Assembly (NCBI GenBank): GCA_033720975.1
Contig: JAWWBL010000015.1
Span: 1 to 27,017 of the forward strand
DNA: 27,017 nt
From: JAWWBL01 sp033720975
Lineage (GTDB): Bacteria > Actinomycetota > Acidimicrobiia > Spongiisociales > ZC4RG35
Direction: 5' to 3'
Position numbers and translations under genes: made by a program. A model generated the notes under the pieces. The model made no database searches and was not told where the DNA came from. It saw only the letters and a list, made by a program, of their open reading frames with translations. Below, piece after piece: positions 14,207-23,360 of the stretch (positions are counted from its first letter, which is position 1; the number at the start of each line of letters is the position of its first letter).

Positions 14207-17200
14207 CCGATGCCTGCCTTTATCGCGTACTCGATCGCCTGTGTCTCGGACTCAACGCCCAACTTGGACAACAATCCGCCCACTTCGGCCTCGTGAGCCT
14301 CGGCCTTATGTGATCCCGATGCGATCTCCCGGAGTAACGCAAGATCCTCCTCGGTGAGCCCGTCGTCGGGCCCGGCACCCGGTTCGAGGTCCTCGGGTAA
14401 CTCGAACCCGGCCAGGGCTGCCAACTCCGTGTGGATGTCGACCGAGAACCATTTCGATCGGGTCGCCGGGTCGGTCATGCTCATGCTCAGGTATCCGAGA
14501 CCCTGGGCGATCTGTTGGGTGAGGTCTGCCCCTTCGGGCTCCTGGTTGCTGATGAGGACCTTGCCGGCTGCCCACAAGACATTGACGAAGTGGAGGACGT
14601 GGGTGATCAGGTCGAAGCTCGTGAGGGAAGTCCGTGCATGATCAACCGCTTCCTCCGAGCGGCCCTCTGCGTCGGCCACCACACCGAGCACAGCATGTGC
14701 CACGCCCGCCCACGGGGTCTGCCCTGGCAACGTGGAGGTGATGTCGATGGTCGTTTCGGCCGCGATCTTTGCCTGGTCGAGAAGATCCGGGCTCCCGTTG
14801 AGAGACCCGATCCTGCAAGTCTCGAAAGCCAAGGCGCAGAAGGCCTCAGCCCGGCCTGCCGGGTTTTTGGTCCCAGCCAGTTCCGCTGCCCTCTCGAAAT
14901 GCTCACGCACCTTTCCCGGATCACCCTGGGCTGCGGCGCAGACTCCCCGCCACATCTCCATCCGCCTCGCCATCGACGAGCTGGGGACAGACATGGCGGC
15001 GGAAGCGGCACGATCGATCCACGCTTGGGAGTTGGTGGTGTCCCCGAGCGAGGCATACGTAAGCGCCATCCCGCCGGCCGCCATGGTCTCCAGCCAGTTG
15101 TCGCCAAGAGCGCGGGCTGCCTCGAATGCCTCCTGGCCGCGGATAAGGGCGAGGTCAGGCTGGTGGTTGATCCGAGCGTAGGTCTGGATGCTGTAGAGCA
15201 TTGCGGCATCCTCTTTGGCCCGCTGGCTGTCGGTCAACTGCCCCTTCTTTGAGTTCTGGAGGGTGCGAATGTGCTCGATTCGCCCTGCCAGCCCGTGCGC
15301 GGTGGGGTCGGTCACGTGCGCATAGGCCATCGAGATCAGCGCCGACATTGCGCCCCTCTTATCTCCGACCTCCTCGAAAATCTTGAATGCCTGCTCGGCA
15401 AGCTCCTTGGCGCCGGCGAACATCGCCGGGCCCATGGCCAGGATCTCGAATCGCGAAGTGCCGCTTTCTTCCGCCTCCTCGGCGATCTTGCGGACTCTGC
15501 CGCCTTCAATCACAGCCAGCTCACGCATTGCCGTGGCTTCGTCCCGGCGTGACCCAATCTCGCGAGCCAGCTCCAAGGCGCGGGTGTATGCCTCGTCGGC
15601 GGCGTCTAGGTCGATCTCGCCAAGAGGCCAGTAGGCCTCGCCGATGTCGCTCCGGGTCAGCGCCTGGCCCAGCTCGAGACAGGCGGCGAGCTCGAGGCTC
15701 TTGTCACCCATCTCGACGGCGGTGTCCCGCACCACGGAAGCCAGCTCCACCGCCGAGTCATGGTCCTCGGTCGCCCGCGATGCCGACGCTCGTCGCAGCT
15801 TGACCTCGATCTCCAGCTCAGGCGAGCCGACCGCTCCTGTCATGGCGCTCATCTCGGCAAGGTTGGCGATACGGGCCGTCCCGCGGTCAAGCATATCGAG
15901 GGCGTCGTCTTTGACTCGCAGCATCGAAATTCGGTCGGCGGGCTCCGAAGCGGCGGGCAGGGTGCCTTCGATGATCCGGATGGCCTCCTCGGGAGCAGAA
16001 GCCTGGAGCGCTGCCTCGGCGGCTTCGACGGCTGTGGAAACGGCTTTCGTCGAATCGCCGGCTTTCATGGCGTGGTAGGCGAGCATGGAGAGGTTCACAA
16101 CGCCCTCTCTCGCGGCGAGCAGATCGGAGATCACACCGTGTATGGCCTGTTGACGTCGGCGGGGCAGGTCGGCGAGCAAAGATGCCCGAATCTGGTCGTG
16201 GGAGAAGATGTAGTCATACTCCGCATCATCCGGCTCCTCGACAATCAATCCCAGTGCAACTGCCTTGTCTAATTGCTCGGCGAGCTGCCACTCGGGGATC
16301 TGGTCTTCGCTCCGGATCCGCGCCAACACAGGGGAGAGGTCGGAGAGTTTGAAGCGTCTCCCCAGCACGCCGGCATCCGCGAGGAGGCTCCGCGCCTCGT
16401 CCGGTAGCTGTGCCAGTCGCCGCTCAATAAGCGACTGGACTGAGGATGGAACGGCTGTGCCGCTGAAACGGGTCATGGTCCAGATTCCGTCCATGAGCTG
16501 GAGCGCGTCGGCCTCGCGGTAAGCCCGGGCCAGCTCCTCGATAAAGAAGGGGACGCCTTCGGAGCGGGCGTGGAGACTCTGCAGGGTCTGGTCATCGACG
16601 GCGGAGCCAAGGAGGTTGGAGAGCAGTTCCGCCGTCTCGCCCACAGTGAAGCGTTGGAGGCGCAAGACCTGGGTCACTCGCATTCGGTCGAGGTCGGCGA
16701 TCAGTTTGGAGGTCCCAGACGACGACTCGGTGTAGGGACGAATCGTTATCAGCATGAACAACGGAGCCGACGGCAGGGTGCGCACCATGTAACGGATCAG
16801 TTGGATACTGTCCTCGTCCGCCCATTGGAGGTCGTCGAGGAGAAGAGCGACCGGGTGTTCCCGTGTCAGGGCCGAGACAGCACCAGTGACCTCGTCAAAG
16901 ATACGAAGCATCCTCTCCTGGGGTGCGAGGTTTTCCATCCCTGCCGAGCGGCCACCTATGGCGTCACGGGCCCGGTCGAGTGACTCCAGAGCCATCGCCT
17001 CCCGTGCTATAGCTGCCACCCTGGGAGATCCGAGCAGTGAGCGGAACAGAAGAAAAGGTCCCCTCAGCTCCTCGTCGGCTGCCACCTCGAGGGCCACATA
17101 GGCGCCGTCTTCGGGGCTGGATGCCAGGTAGGCGGTCTCCTCCAGCATCCGCGTCTTTCCGATCCCGGCCTCTCCTTCGAGGACCAGCGCACGCAGACCC

Positions 17201-17928
17201 GATCTGGCGCCCTGGAGGTGGTCGTGTATGGCCGCAAGCTCGCGCTTCCTGCCCACAATCGGTCCAGCAGCTCTCGGGGCAGTGGGATCGAAAGCCTGGG
17301 CCGAAGCCTCGCGCACCTCTCGCTCTGCTTTGCGGAGCTGCTTGTCATCATCCCGCCACAGCACCTCATAGAGCCGCCAGCGGTCGGGGAACCCCTTGAG
17401 CCAAAAGAGCCCTCGGTCGACGATGCGGGTGGTCCCGAGAGAGCCAGCGAGGTCGGACACTATTTGAGAGATCAGGATCTGGTCACCTTGCGCTTTGGCT
17501 GCTACTCGCGACGCGGCATGAACCGCGGTCCCGAGGGTCTCGCCGTCGGCGAAGGTGACGTCGCCGCTGTTCATCCCGATGCGCACCGAGATCTCACGTC
17601 CCGAGTTCTGCTTGTTGCGTTCGGATATGGCGCGTTGGATCGACACTGCTGTTTCGATGGCGCGATTGGCGGATGTGAACAACGCCATGAACCCGTCGCC
17701 CAGGCCCTTGATGTCGGTACCGCCGCCTGCCTCAAGTTGGGAGCGAACAAGCTGATCGTGCTCGTTGAACAGCTTGTTCGCCTCGCTGTCGCCGAGGCGA
17801 ATTCTGAGGTCGGTCGAGCCCTCGAGGTCCGTGAAGACGATCGTCTGGGTTCCCTGCGCCGCGGAGTCAGACGGGCTCAGGGGGCGCTCCAATCCATGCG
17901 GCGGAGGATACAGGCCCCACTGGCTCAC
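14197..17928 (-). CDS. cyclase-homology / AAA-type ATPase / TPR regulator with degenerate LuxR-like tail
   Basis: A 1,243-residue signalling protein. Residues about 28-190 form a class III cyclase homology domain: metal Asp D34 (FTDLEGST) and D78 (KGLGDGFM) and Lys74 are kept, and R141 is present, but the transition-state Asn is replaced by His137 (AVHAASR). An ATPase follows with Walker A GEAGIGKT (about 250-257) and Walker B LLLDDLQWAD (about 358-367), resembling STAND/AAA modules. A long helical region, about 600-1180, looks like TPR repeats. The tail starts LTEEDLALLREIASG and ends KLGVESETQAIEYAIKAGI, like a LuxR HTH whose middle is about 10 residues too short. The GTG at 17928 has AGAAGG immediately adjacent, so the exact start is uncertain. 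It is divergent from the nuclease operon and overlaps the ferredoxin gene. Confidence 0.88.
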   Translation of the reverse strand: MSQWGLYPPPHGLERPLSPSDSAAQGTQTIVFTDLEGSTDLRIRLGDSEANKLFNEHDQLVRSQLEAGGGTDIKGLGDGFMALFTSANRAIETAVSIQRAISERNKQNSGREISVRIGMNSGDVTFADGETLGTAVHAASRVAAKAQGDQILISQIVSDLAGSLGTTRIVDRGLFWLKGFPDRWRLYEVLWRDDDKQLRKAEREVREASAQAFDPTAPRAAGPIVGRKRELAAIHDHLQGARSGLRALVLEGEAGIGKTRMLEETAYLASSPEDGAYVALEVAADEELRGPFLLFRSLLGSPRVAAIAREAMALESLDRARDAIGGRSAGMENLAPQERMLRIFDEVTGAVSALTREHPVALLLDDLQWADEDSIQLIRYMVRTLPSAPLFMLITIRPYTESSSGTSKLIADLDRMRVTQVLRLQRFTVGETAELLSNLLGSAVDDQTLQSLHARSEGVPFFIEELARAYREADALQLMDGIWTMTRFSGTAVPSSVQSLIERRLAQLPDEARSLLADAGVLGRRFKLSDLSPVLARIRSEDQIPEWQLAEQLDKAVALGLIVEEPDDAEYDYIFSHDQIRASLLADLPRRRQQAIHGVISDLLAAREGVVNLSMLAYHAMKAGDSTKAVSTAVEAAEAALQASAPEEAIRIIEGTLPAASEPADRISMLRVKDDALDMLDRGTARIANLAEMSAMTGAVGSPELEIEVKLRRASASRATEDHDSAVELASVVRDTAVEMGDKSLELAACLELGQALTRSDIGEAYWPLGEIDLDAADEAYTRALELAREIGSRRDEATAMRELAVIEGGRVRKIAEEAEESGTSRFEILAMGPAMFAGAKELAEQAFKIFEEVGDKRGAMSALISMAYAHVTDPTAHGLAGRIEHIRTLQNSKKGQLTDSQRAKEDAAMLYSIQTYARINHQPDLALIRGQEAFEAARALGDNWLETMAAGGMALTYASLGDTTNSQAWIDRAASAAMSVPSSSMARRMEMWRGVCAAAQGDPGKVREHFERAAELAGTKNPAGRAEAFCALAFETCRIGSLNGSPDLLDQAKIAAETTIDITSTLPGQTPWAGVAHAVLGVVADAEGRSEEAVDHARTSLTSFDLITHVLHFVNVLWAAGKVLISNQEPEGADLTQQIAQGLGYLSMSMTDPATRSKWFSVDIHTELAALAGFELPEDLEPGAGPDDGLTEEDLALLREIASGSHKAEAHEAEVGGLLSKLGVESETQAIEYAIKAGIGWA

Positions 17929-18007
17929 CCTTCTCTGAAGGTCGCCGCTGCGGGTCCGCCCAGATCTTCACAGAGCGGGACGAGAGGAAATGGAGATAGA
18001 TCCACCC

Positions 18008-18035
18008 TTGACGGTGGGCTCCGTCCGCGTAGGTT
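18008..18035 (+). promoter_or_regulatory. sigma-70-type promoter for the hydrolase operon
   Basis: TTGACG (18008-18013) and TAGGTT (18030-18035) are separated by 16 bp. This is a good match to a housekeeping promoter and would start RNA near 18042, about 30 nt before the ATG at 18074. It lies inside the longer open frame that begins at 17990, which argues that the shorter start is the true one. Confidence 0.6.
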
Positions 18036-18073
18036 CTGTCTGCGTAGAGTCGTTGCGAAGCGAGGCGCGCGCG

Positions 18074-18916
18074 ATGGGTTACGACGAGAACTTCCTGGGC
18101 GGTGATCCGGTACCTTTGCCGACGCTCTCGCCGAGGCTGATCCCATCCGCCTGGAATGGCGGTGCCCCCATCGAACACACCAGGTTCTCGATCATCTTCA
18201 ACAGTGAACGAGGGCTGGCGATCTGCACAGCCCATACCATCGACGGCGAGACGCTCATGCCCGAGGCTCATATCGAGCGTGACGACCGCTTTCGATTCGA
18301 CCCGGAGGTTGACCGGGATCTCCAGATCGACAACGACCGGGGTTACAGGTCCAACCCGTGGGACCGTGGCCATCTGGTGAGGCGCCGGTCGGTCCACTGG
18401 GGCGACGAATCGGAGGCCAGGCAAGCGGACTCAGAGTCGTATTTCTGGACGAATATCGCGCCCCAACACGAACGCCTCCACGATACGGCGTGGGGGCCTA
18501 TCGAGGATTGGATGCTTGCCAGGGCGGAATCGGATCGCCTGCGGGCGGCAGTCTTCACAGGACCGGTCATGACGCCGGATGACCCGGTTCACCAGAACGG
18601 GCCAGATGAGAATCCCATCCAGATCCCCGCAGGGTTCTGGAAGGTGATCGTCGTACCTCACCGCGGGGTGCGCACCCTTGCCGCCTTCCTGGTTTGGCAG
18701 AGAGACCATGACTCAGTTCGGCCGGTCACCTTCGCTCCGTTCTTGGAGCAGGTACGCCTCACGACCATTGAATTTCTCACCGGCTTGTCGTTCACCGAGC
18801 TGCGCCAACTCGATCCTCAACGGTTTGGGGAGAGGACCAGGGCATTCGGGCCCCCAGGTACCCCCCGCAGCGGCTCACTGAATGCAGTCACTGGCCCGTC
18901 CGACATCGCGCTTTAG
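18074..18916 (+). CDS. DNA/RNA non-specific endonuclease (NUC family)
   Basis: A 280-residue nuclease of the beta-beta-alpha-metal NUC family that cuts DNA and RNA without strict sequence preference. The active-site motif DRGH is at WDRGHLVRRR with general-base His100, and the metal-binding Asn127 is in TNIAPQ, 27 residues later. Both are the invariant features of this family (His and Asn about 30 apart). The start ATG at 18074 follows a good promoter and GAGG about 8 nt upstream; the open frame from 17990 is not chosen because it contains that promoter. There is no signal peptide, unlike secreted family members such as Serratia nuclease, so the protein would be active on the cell's own or incoming DNA/RNA. 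It is the first gene of the plus-strand hydrolase run. Confidence 0.88.
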   Translation: MGYDENFLGGDPVPLPTLSPRLIPSAWNGGAPIEHTRFSIIFNSERGLAICTAHTIDGETLMPEAHIERDDRFRFDPEVDRDLQIDNDRGYRSNPWDRGHLVRRRSVHWGDESEARQADSESYFWTNIAPQHERLHDTAWGPIEDWMLARAESDRLRAAVFTGPVMTPDDPVHQNGPDENPIQIPAGFWKVIVVPHRGVRTLAAFLVWQRDHDSVRPVTFAPFLEQVRLTTIEFLTGLSFTELRQLDPQRFGERTRAFGPPGTPRSGSLNAVTGPSDIAL

Positions 18917-18964
18917 CGATGGGATGGTCCTCGCCATGGCTGTCGATGGAGAGAGGAGTCGCAC

Positions 18965-21007
18965 GTGCTGCATGCGACAATCACAGTTGACGCGTCAACA
19001 TCGCTCCGAGACCTGATCTCGAGGATCGGCGGTGAGTCTGATGCACTGCTCGTGACTATCCGCCGCGTCGAGTCGGGGGATATCTACTGGTATGTCTTCC
19101 CGGTTGGACAACTCCGCGGTATCGCATCCGATGCGGCCAGCGGCGTTCTCGACGCCAGCTTGACTGAAGCGCTCGGCCTCCAAGAGTCGCAAGCGGTTGA
19201 GGCTTTCCCCAGTTCCTCGGCGCGAGACCTCTCCAACGAGCAGGGAGTTCTCGTTCGCGGTAGCCAGGTGGTAGGCGTCCTCAGGCCCACACCGGTTGCT
19301 ATGAGTGCGCCCCGGGCACCAAGCCCGCCGCCACCGCGCACCTTGGATCCAGGCGGACTGGTGTCTGCCAACGGGCCTGACAACGGGCCTGACAACGGGG
19401 AGGACGCCGAGGCCGATGAGAGGCGAAGCTTCACTGCATATCCCGCTCTCGGCGCACCAGAATCGGTGGCTTCACGCGAGGCATTCGAGCTCTTCATCGG
19501 GTTGTCCTCGGATCCGGTTCCCGGTGTGAGCGGTGGGCCGATTGTCGCGGTTGTTCCCGAGGCCTTTCGCTTCGACATCCAAGTGGTGGCCGACGGGTTC
19601 GAGTTGGCCAACGGTGGCAGAGCTGTGCTCGAAGTCGTTCGAGATCGTTTCGAGGAATCGTCCACATCCATCACCGTCATCGCTCCGGACGTGAGTGGGG
19701 ACAAAGGGTTTTTCGGGTTGCTCGAGGTGTTCTTCTATTTCGAGGGGAACATCTGTGGTCGAGCAGTCAAAGCGATTGCGGTGGGTAGCGAGGGCGCCGT
19801 CGCTCCGATGGCCGACGCCACGGGGGCTTCGCCCATCAAGGTTCCGACGGTCCCTGCTCCTGATTTGACCGTCACCGTCTCGCGAGGACGGGAGGACACC
19901 CGTCTGGTGTGGTCGTTCGCCACCGGGGGCCACTTGACAGTCGGGGCCCCGACGCCAGTCGCGGTGGAGTTCGACAATGACGACGCCAGGACCTTCGCAC
20001 TCGACCGCGTGCGGAAGCTTGCCCACTGGGACAAGAGCTCACTTTCAGCTGCTCACTTCCAGGGTGTTGCCGAGGAGATATCGCGGGCGATGCCCGTTGA
20101 GTTCTGGACGGCCCTCGACGCTGTTTGGGAGGAGAGGGCGGAACAGCCCTCAGTGCTCATCGTTTCCGAGGATCCCTACGTCCCGTGGGAGCTGGCGCTC
20201 ACCTCGAGCGACTACGTGCGCACCAGCAGGCTCGACCCCAGCAGGCCGCCCTTCTTGGGGGCGCAGGTCCGTGTTGGTAGATGGATCCCTCCAGTGCCCA
20301 CTCCATTTGGGGGAGAAATACCAGTTCTGCCTCCAGTCATGTCCATCGACGTGGACGAGATGGTCCTGTTCGTTGGCGACTACGCCGCGAACCAAAGGAT
20401 CAGGCCGTTGCCCATGGCGCTGGAGGAGGGCGAAGAACTGGCGAGGAGATATCTGGCTCTCAAGCTCTCCGCGGACAGCGATGATGTCACCGACCTAATC
20501 GACGACACTGTCCGGCGAGACGGCAAGAAAGTGAAGGTCGATGCCGTCCACTTCGCCTGCCACGGCGAAATGGGCAACAACCCCGAATACAACGGGATCG
20601 TCCTTTCCGACCGTGACCTCCGTCTGAGTGCCGACATGATCGCGGGAAGCAAGATCGGCGAAACCTCACAACCGTTCGTCTTTCTCAATGCCTGTCAATT
20701 GGGCCTCGAGACAGAGGACCTCGATGGAAGCTATGGGGGTATGGCCGGTGCCTTTCTCGACCAAGGCGCCAGCGGGTTCGTGGCTCCTCTTTGGAATGTC
20801 GATGACGACGTCGCCAGAGATTTCGCCCTTGATTTCTACGAAGGCGTATTCGGCGCGGGGTTGCCCGTTTCCGAGATGCTCGGTCGGCTCCGCTCGCGTT
20901 TCAGCATGACATCGTCCAGTCCTCGAGCTTCATATCTCGCCTATGTCTATTTCGGGCACCCGGAGTTGGTGATTCACAAGAAAGGAGCCCGCGATGGCGA
21001 ATCTTGA
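18965..21007 (+). CDS. CHAT-domain cysteine protease with long N-terminal region
   Basis: A 680-residue protein with a C-terminal CHAT (caspase-family) peptidase domain from about residue 400. The catalytic pair is His533 in VHFACHGEM and Cys577 in FLNACQLG, followed by a typical GAFLDQGASGFVAPLW segment and the C-terminal YVYFGHPELVI. The N-terminal 100 residues form an alpha/beta region; a Pro-rich disordered linker follows (residues about 115-150) with a 12-bp tandem repeat. Residues about 165-270 look like a beta-sandwich. The GTG start at 18965 has AGAGGAG about 6 nt upstream. The nuclease gene ends 48 bp earlier. In known systems CHAT proteases cleave host or phage-triggered substrates after activation; here the substrate is unknown. 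Confidence 0.87.
   Translation: MLHATITVDASTSLRDLISRIGGESDALLVTIRRVESGDIYWYVFPVGQLRGIASDAASGVLDASLTEALGLQESQAVEAFPSSSARDLSNEQGVLVRGSQVVGVLRPTPVAMSAPRAPSPPPPRTLDPGGLVSANGPDNGPDNGEDAEADERRSFTAYPALGAPESVASREAFELFIGLSSDPVPGVSGGPIVAVVPEAFRFDIQVVADGFELANGGRAVLEVVRDRFEESSTSITVIAPDVSGDKGFFGLLEVFFYFEGNICGRAVKAIAVGSEGAVAPMADATGASPIKVPTVPAPDLTVTVSRGREDTRLVWSFATGGHLTVGAPTPVAVEFDNDDARTFALDRVRKLAHWDKSSLSAAHFQGVAEEISRAMPVEFWTALDAVWEERAEQPSVLIVSEDPYVPWELALTSSDYVRTSRLDPSRPPFLGAQVRVGRWIPPVPTPFGGEIPVLPPVMSIDVDEMVLFVGDYAANQRIRPLPMALEEGEELARRYLALKLSADSDDVTDLIDDTVRRDGKKVKVDAVHFACHGEMGNNPEYNGIVLSDRDLRLSADMIAGSKIGETSQPFVFLNACQLGLETEDLDGSYGGMAGAFLDQGASGFVAPLWNVDDDVARDFALDFYEGVFGAGLPVSEMLGRLRSRFSMTSSSPRASYLAYVYFGHPELVIHKKGARDGES
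19370..19399 (+). repeat. 12-bp tandem repeat in CHAT protein linker
   Basis: Two full copies of AACGGGCCTGAC and a half copy encode the peptide NGPDNGPDNG in a Pro/Gly/Asp-rich linker. Such repeats change length by replication slippage; the linker is probably unstructured. Confidence 0.7.
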
Positions 21008-22487
21008 CCCACAGGGAACCCCGGTTGAGTTGGGGAAGGGCTATGTCCTGGCGGCCCCGGGGCTCGAGGGGACCGCACGGCTCCTGGGTGGCGAGCCCGC
21101 CGGGACGAGGGACGTTGGCGAGCAGGAAGTCTCCGAGACCTTCGAGAGCGCTCTGACAAACTCCGACATGAGGGAGATGGACGCGATCGTGGTCGAGGCA
21201 GCCCACCGTGGTGTGAGTGGCGACAGACAGGTGAGGACGACGGGCGGGGAGGACGGCATGGTCCTCGAAGTGCCAGATCTCGGCCCCGCGGTCGGCCAGG
21301 TGGTGTTGGCAGTCGATGAGGCGGGCGCTCTCAGCTGGCACCATCCAGAAGCCACCTCTGATATCACCGAGACGTCGACCATGCGTGGCGCTGGTGACAG
21401 GAAGCGATTTGTCATCAGGTCGACATCGCCTCCCCGAGATCGGGAGATGAGCTCGAGGTCGCTGATCTCGAGTCTCGGAAAGAAAGTCCTGAAAGTTCTG
21501 ACCTACCCCATCGCAGGCACTCCGCTTCAGGTCGCGGCGAGGTTCTTCGCCCGGAAGTGGGAGGAGAAGAAGAGGCCATATGCCGTGAGATGGTTCGCTC
21601 CTGGTAATTACAGGGAGTCTCCGGGTGAGCCGATCTCGGGGGAGGGGTGGAAGCGACTCTCAGAAGGCAGGGCCCTTCTCTTCGTGCATGGCACCTTCAG
21701 TCGGAGCTTCTCAGGGTTCTGGGGGCTGCCGAACGAGACGATGCAACGGTTCGACGATCTCTACTCCGGGCGGGTCTTCGCGTTCGATCACTTCACGCTG
21801 TCGCACGACCCGGAGCGCAATGTCGTCGAGTTCTTGGATCAGATTCCGTCGGGCGTTCGTCTCAACCTCGACATCATCTCGCATAGTCGCGGCGGATTGG
21901 TGGCTAGGGCCCTGGCGGGAGAGACTTCTAGTGGTCCGATCCCGGGAGTCGAAGTGGAAAGAGCGGTCTTCGTCGCCACTCCCAACCATGGGACGGCGTT
22001 GGCGGATGCCGATCACCTGATGGCGTTCATCGATCGCCACACCTCGATCCTCAACCTGATCCCGCCCGGGCCTCATTCGGTGGTCCTCGACGTACTCGAG
22101 GGGATCATCACTGCTGTCAAGATGATCGGCAGAGCCGCCCTTGGTGGTCTCCCCGGGCTCCTTTCCATGGATCCCGATGGCCCCTTCCTGCAGAGGATGA
22201 ACAACGATTCGTCAACTTCGGCGGAGTACTACGCCGTCGCCGCGGATTTCGAGCCCAAAGGCGGTCTGGGTTCCATCGTCTCTGACGGCGTAGTCGATCG
22301 AGTCTTCGGGGATGCTGGAAATGATCTCGTGGTGCCGACGCTCGGGGTGTTCTCAGGCAGTCATGGCGCAGGGTTCCCCATCCCGACCCAGCGACTTCTC
22401 GAGTTCTCAGCGAGTGATGCCGTGAACCACTCCGGCTTCTTCTCTGATCCCAGGACCTCAGAAGCCCTATTGGGATGGCTCTCTTGA
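20994..22487 (+). CDS. alpha/beta hydrolase-like protein, CHAT/caspase-linked
   Basis: A 497-residue protein. The N-terminal 170 residues are poorly conserved-looking; from about residue 185 it has an alpha/beta hydrolase (lipase/esterase) fold. The oxyanion-hole-like FVHGTFS is followed by the nucleophile Ser298 in SHSRGG, Asp444 in GNDLVVP and His479 in VNHSGFF, a plausible catalytic triad. LATPNHGTALA-like sequence (VATPNHGTAL) follows the Ser, as in lipases. ATG at 20994 has AAAGGAG about 6 nt upstream and overlaps the CHAT gene by 14 nt, so the two are translationally linked. No signal peptide is seen. The substrate (lipid, ester or peptide) cannot be named. The position between two caspase-fold genes suggests a downstream effector or a target of the proteases. 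Confidence 0.78.
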   Translation: MANLDPQGTPVELGKGYVLAAPGLEGTARLLGGEPAGTRDVGEQEVSETFESALTNSDMREMDAIVVEAAHRGVSGDRQVRTTGGEDGMVLEVPDLGPAVGQVVLAVDEAGALSWHHPEATSDITETSTMRGAGDRKRFVIRSTSPPRDREMSSRSLISSLGKKVLKVLTYPIAGTPLQVAARFFARKWEEKKRPYAVRWFAPGNYRESPGEPISGEGWKRLSEGRALLFVHGTFSRSFSGFWGLPNETMQRFDDLYSGRVFAFDHFTLSHDPERNVVEFLDQIPSGVRLNLDIISHSRGGLVARALAGETSSGPIPGVEVERAVFVATPNHGTALADADHLMAFIDRHTSILNLIPPGPHSVVLDVLEGIITAVKMIGRAALGGLPGLLSMDPDGPFLQRMNNDSSTSAEYYAVAADFEPKGGLGSIVSDGVVDRVFGDAGNDLVVPTLGVFSGSHGAGFPIPTQRLLEFSASDAVNHSGFFSDPRTSEALLGWLS

Positions 22488-22502
22488 ACGAAAGGATCGA
22501 CG

Positions 22503-23345
22503 GTGAATAAGAAGGCTTTCTTGTGCGGTGTGAACCGTTATGTGATTCCGGGCTCCGACCTTCGAGGGTGTGTCAACGACGTCCAACAGATGCGGCAAGT
22601 CCTAGTTGAGCTGTTCGAGTTCGCCGAGGAGGACATCTCGGTCGTGACCGACCTCGACGCGACCAAGAGCAACATCGAGAGTGGTTTGACCGACCTCGTG
22701 ACGGGCGCTACTCCCGGTGACGTCCTCTACTTCCACTTCTCCGGCCACGGATCCAATGTCCCCGACGATGACGGTGACGAGGCGGACGAACGAGACGAGA
22801 TCTTCTGTCCGACCGACCTCAACTGGCAGGATCCACTGCGGGACGACTGGGTCCGGACTCTGCTCGACCCATTGCCCGCGGGCGTGAACCTCACGTTCGT
22901 GTCGGACTGCTGTCACTCGGGCTCGATAACGAGAGCTTTGGCAGCGCCCGACGCGACGGTCAGGGAGAGGTATCTGCCCTGTCCAAGGGACATTTGGGCT
23001 GTCGAGTCCAATGCCGAATTGACAGGCAGCGTGCGCGGTGAGCGACGGGCTAGAGAGTCCGCCGCCGGGCCCACCGACGTCAAGGATGTCGATTTGACCG
23101 AAGTGCTCCTGACGGGATGCCGTGCCGACCAGACGTCTGCGGACGCCTACATCGAGGGTGACTACTTCGGAGCTCTGACCCACTCTCTCCTCGCGTCGCT
23201 CCGCGATACGGGTGGAGACATCACCTACGGAGCCCTGCACGCCCAGGTGCTCGAGCGCCTGGCCGACCGCGGATTCTCACAAACGCCACAGCTCGAGGGC
23301 CGGGCCGATCGTTTCGATGCCGGTTTTCTCACACCATTCGCATGA
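22503..23345 (+). CDS. metacaspase-like caspase-family peptidase
   Basis: A 280-residue caspase-fold peptidase (C14 family). The catalytic His82 is in HFSGHGS and the catalytic Cys137 in SDCCHSG, the type I metacaspase signature. Asp-rich DDDGDEADERDE after the His loop resembles the acidic loops of Arg/Lys-specific or Ca-dependent metacaspases. The protein is almost all peptidase domain: there is no N-terminal prodomain and no membrane segment. The start is GTG at 22503, with AAAGGA about 6 nt upstream, 15 nt after the hydrolase stop. It would cleave other proteins, possibly including the neighbouring operon products. Whether it needs processing or Ca cannot be told. Confidence 0.93.
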   Translation: MNKKAFLCGVNRYVIPGSDLRGCVNDVQQMRQVLVELFEFAEEDISVVTDLDATKSNIESGLTDLVTGATPGDVLYFHFSGHGSNVPDDDGDEADERDEIFCPTDLNWQDPLRDDWVRTLLDPLPAGVNLTFVSDCCHSGSITRALAAPDATVRERYLPCPRDIWAVESNAELTGSVRGERRARESAAGPTDVKDVDLTEVLLTGCRADQTSADAYIEGDYFGALTHSLLASLRDTGGDITYGALHAQVLERLADRGFSQTPQLEGRADRFDAGFLTPFA

Positions 23346-23360
23346 AAGGACATGCCGCTC

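Noticed and set aside
17929..17941. Small inverted repeat CCTTC-TCT-GAAGG at the regulator start
   Set aside because: Five-base arms are expected by chance and it is not positioned like a clear operator or terminator.
17990..18073. N-terminal extension of the nuclease
   Set aside because: It contains the good promoter TTGACG-N16-TAGGTT, so it is probably not translated; a secretion signal is also absent from it.
17218..18105. Plus-strand open frame of 295 codons across the divergent promoter region
   Set aside because: It overlaps the ATPase regulator and the nuclease start, contains no domain-like pattern, and would cover the nuclease promoter.
19370..19399. Possible CRISPR-like or regulatory repeat
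   Set aside because: Only 2.5 contiguous 12-bp units without spacers, in frame within a coding linker.
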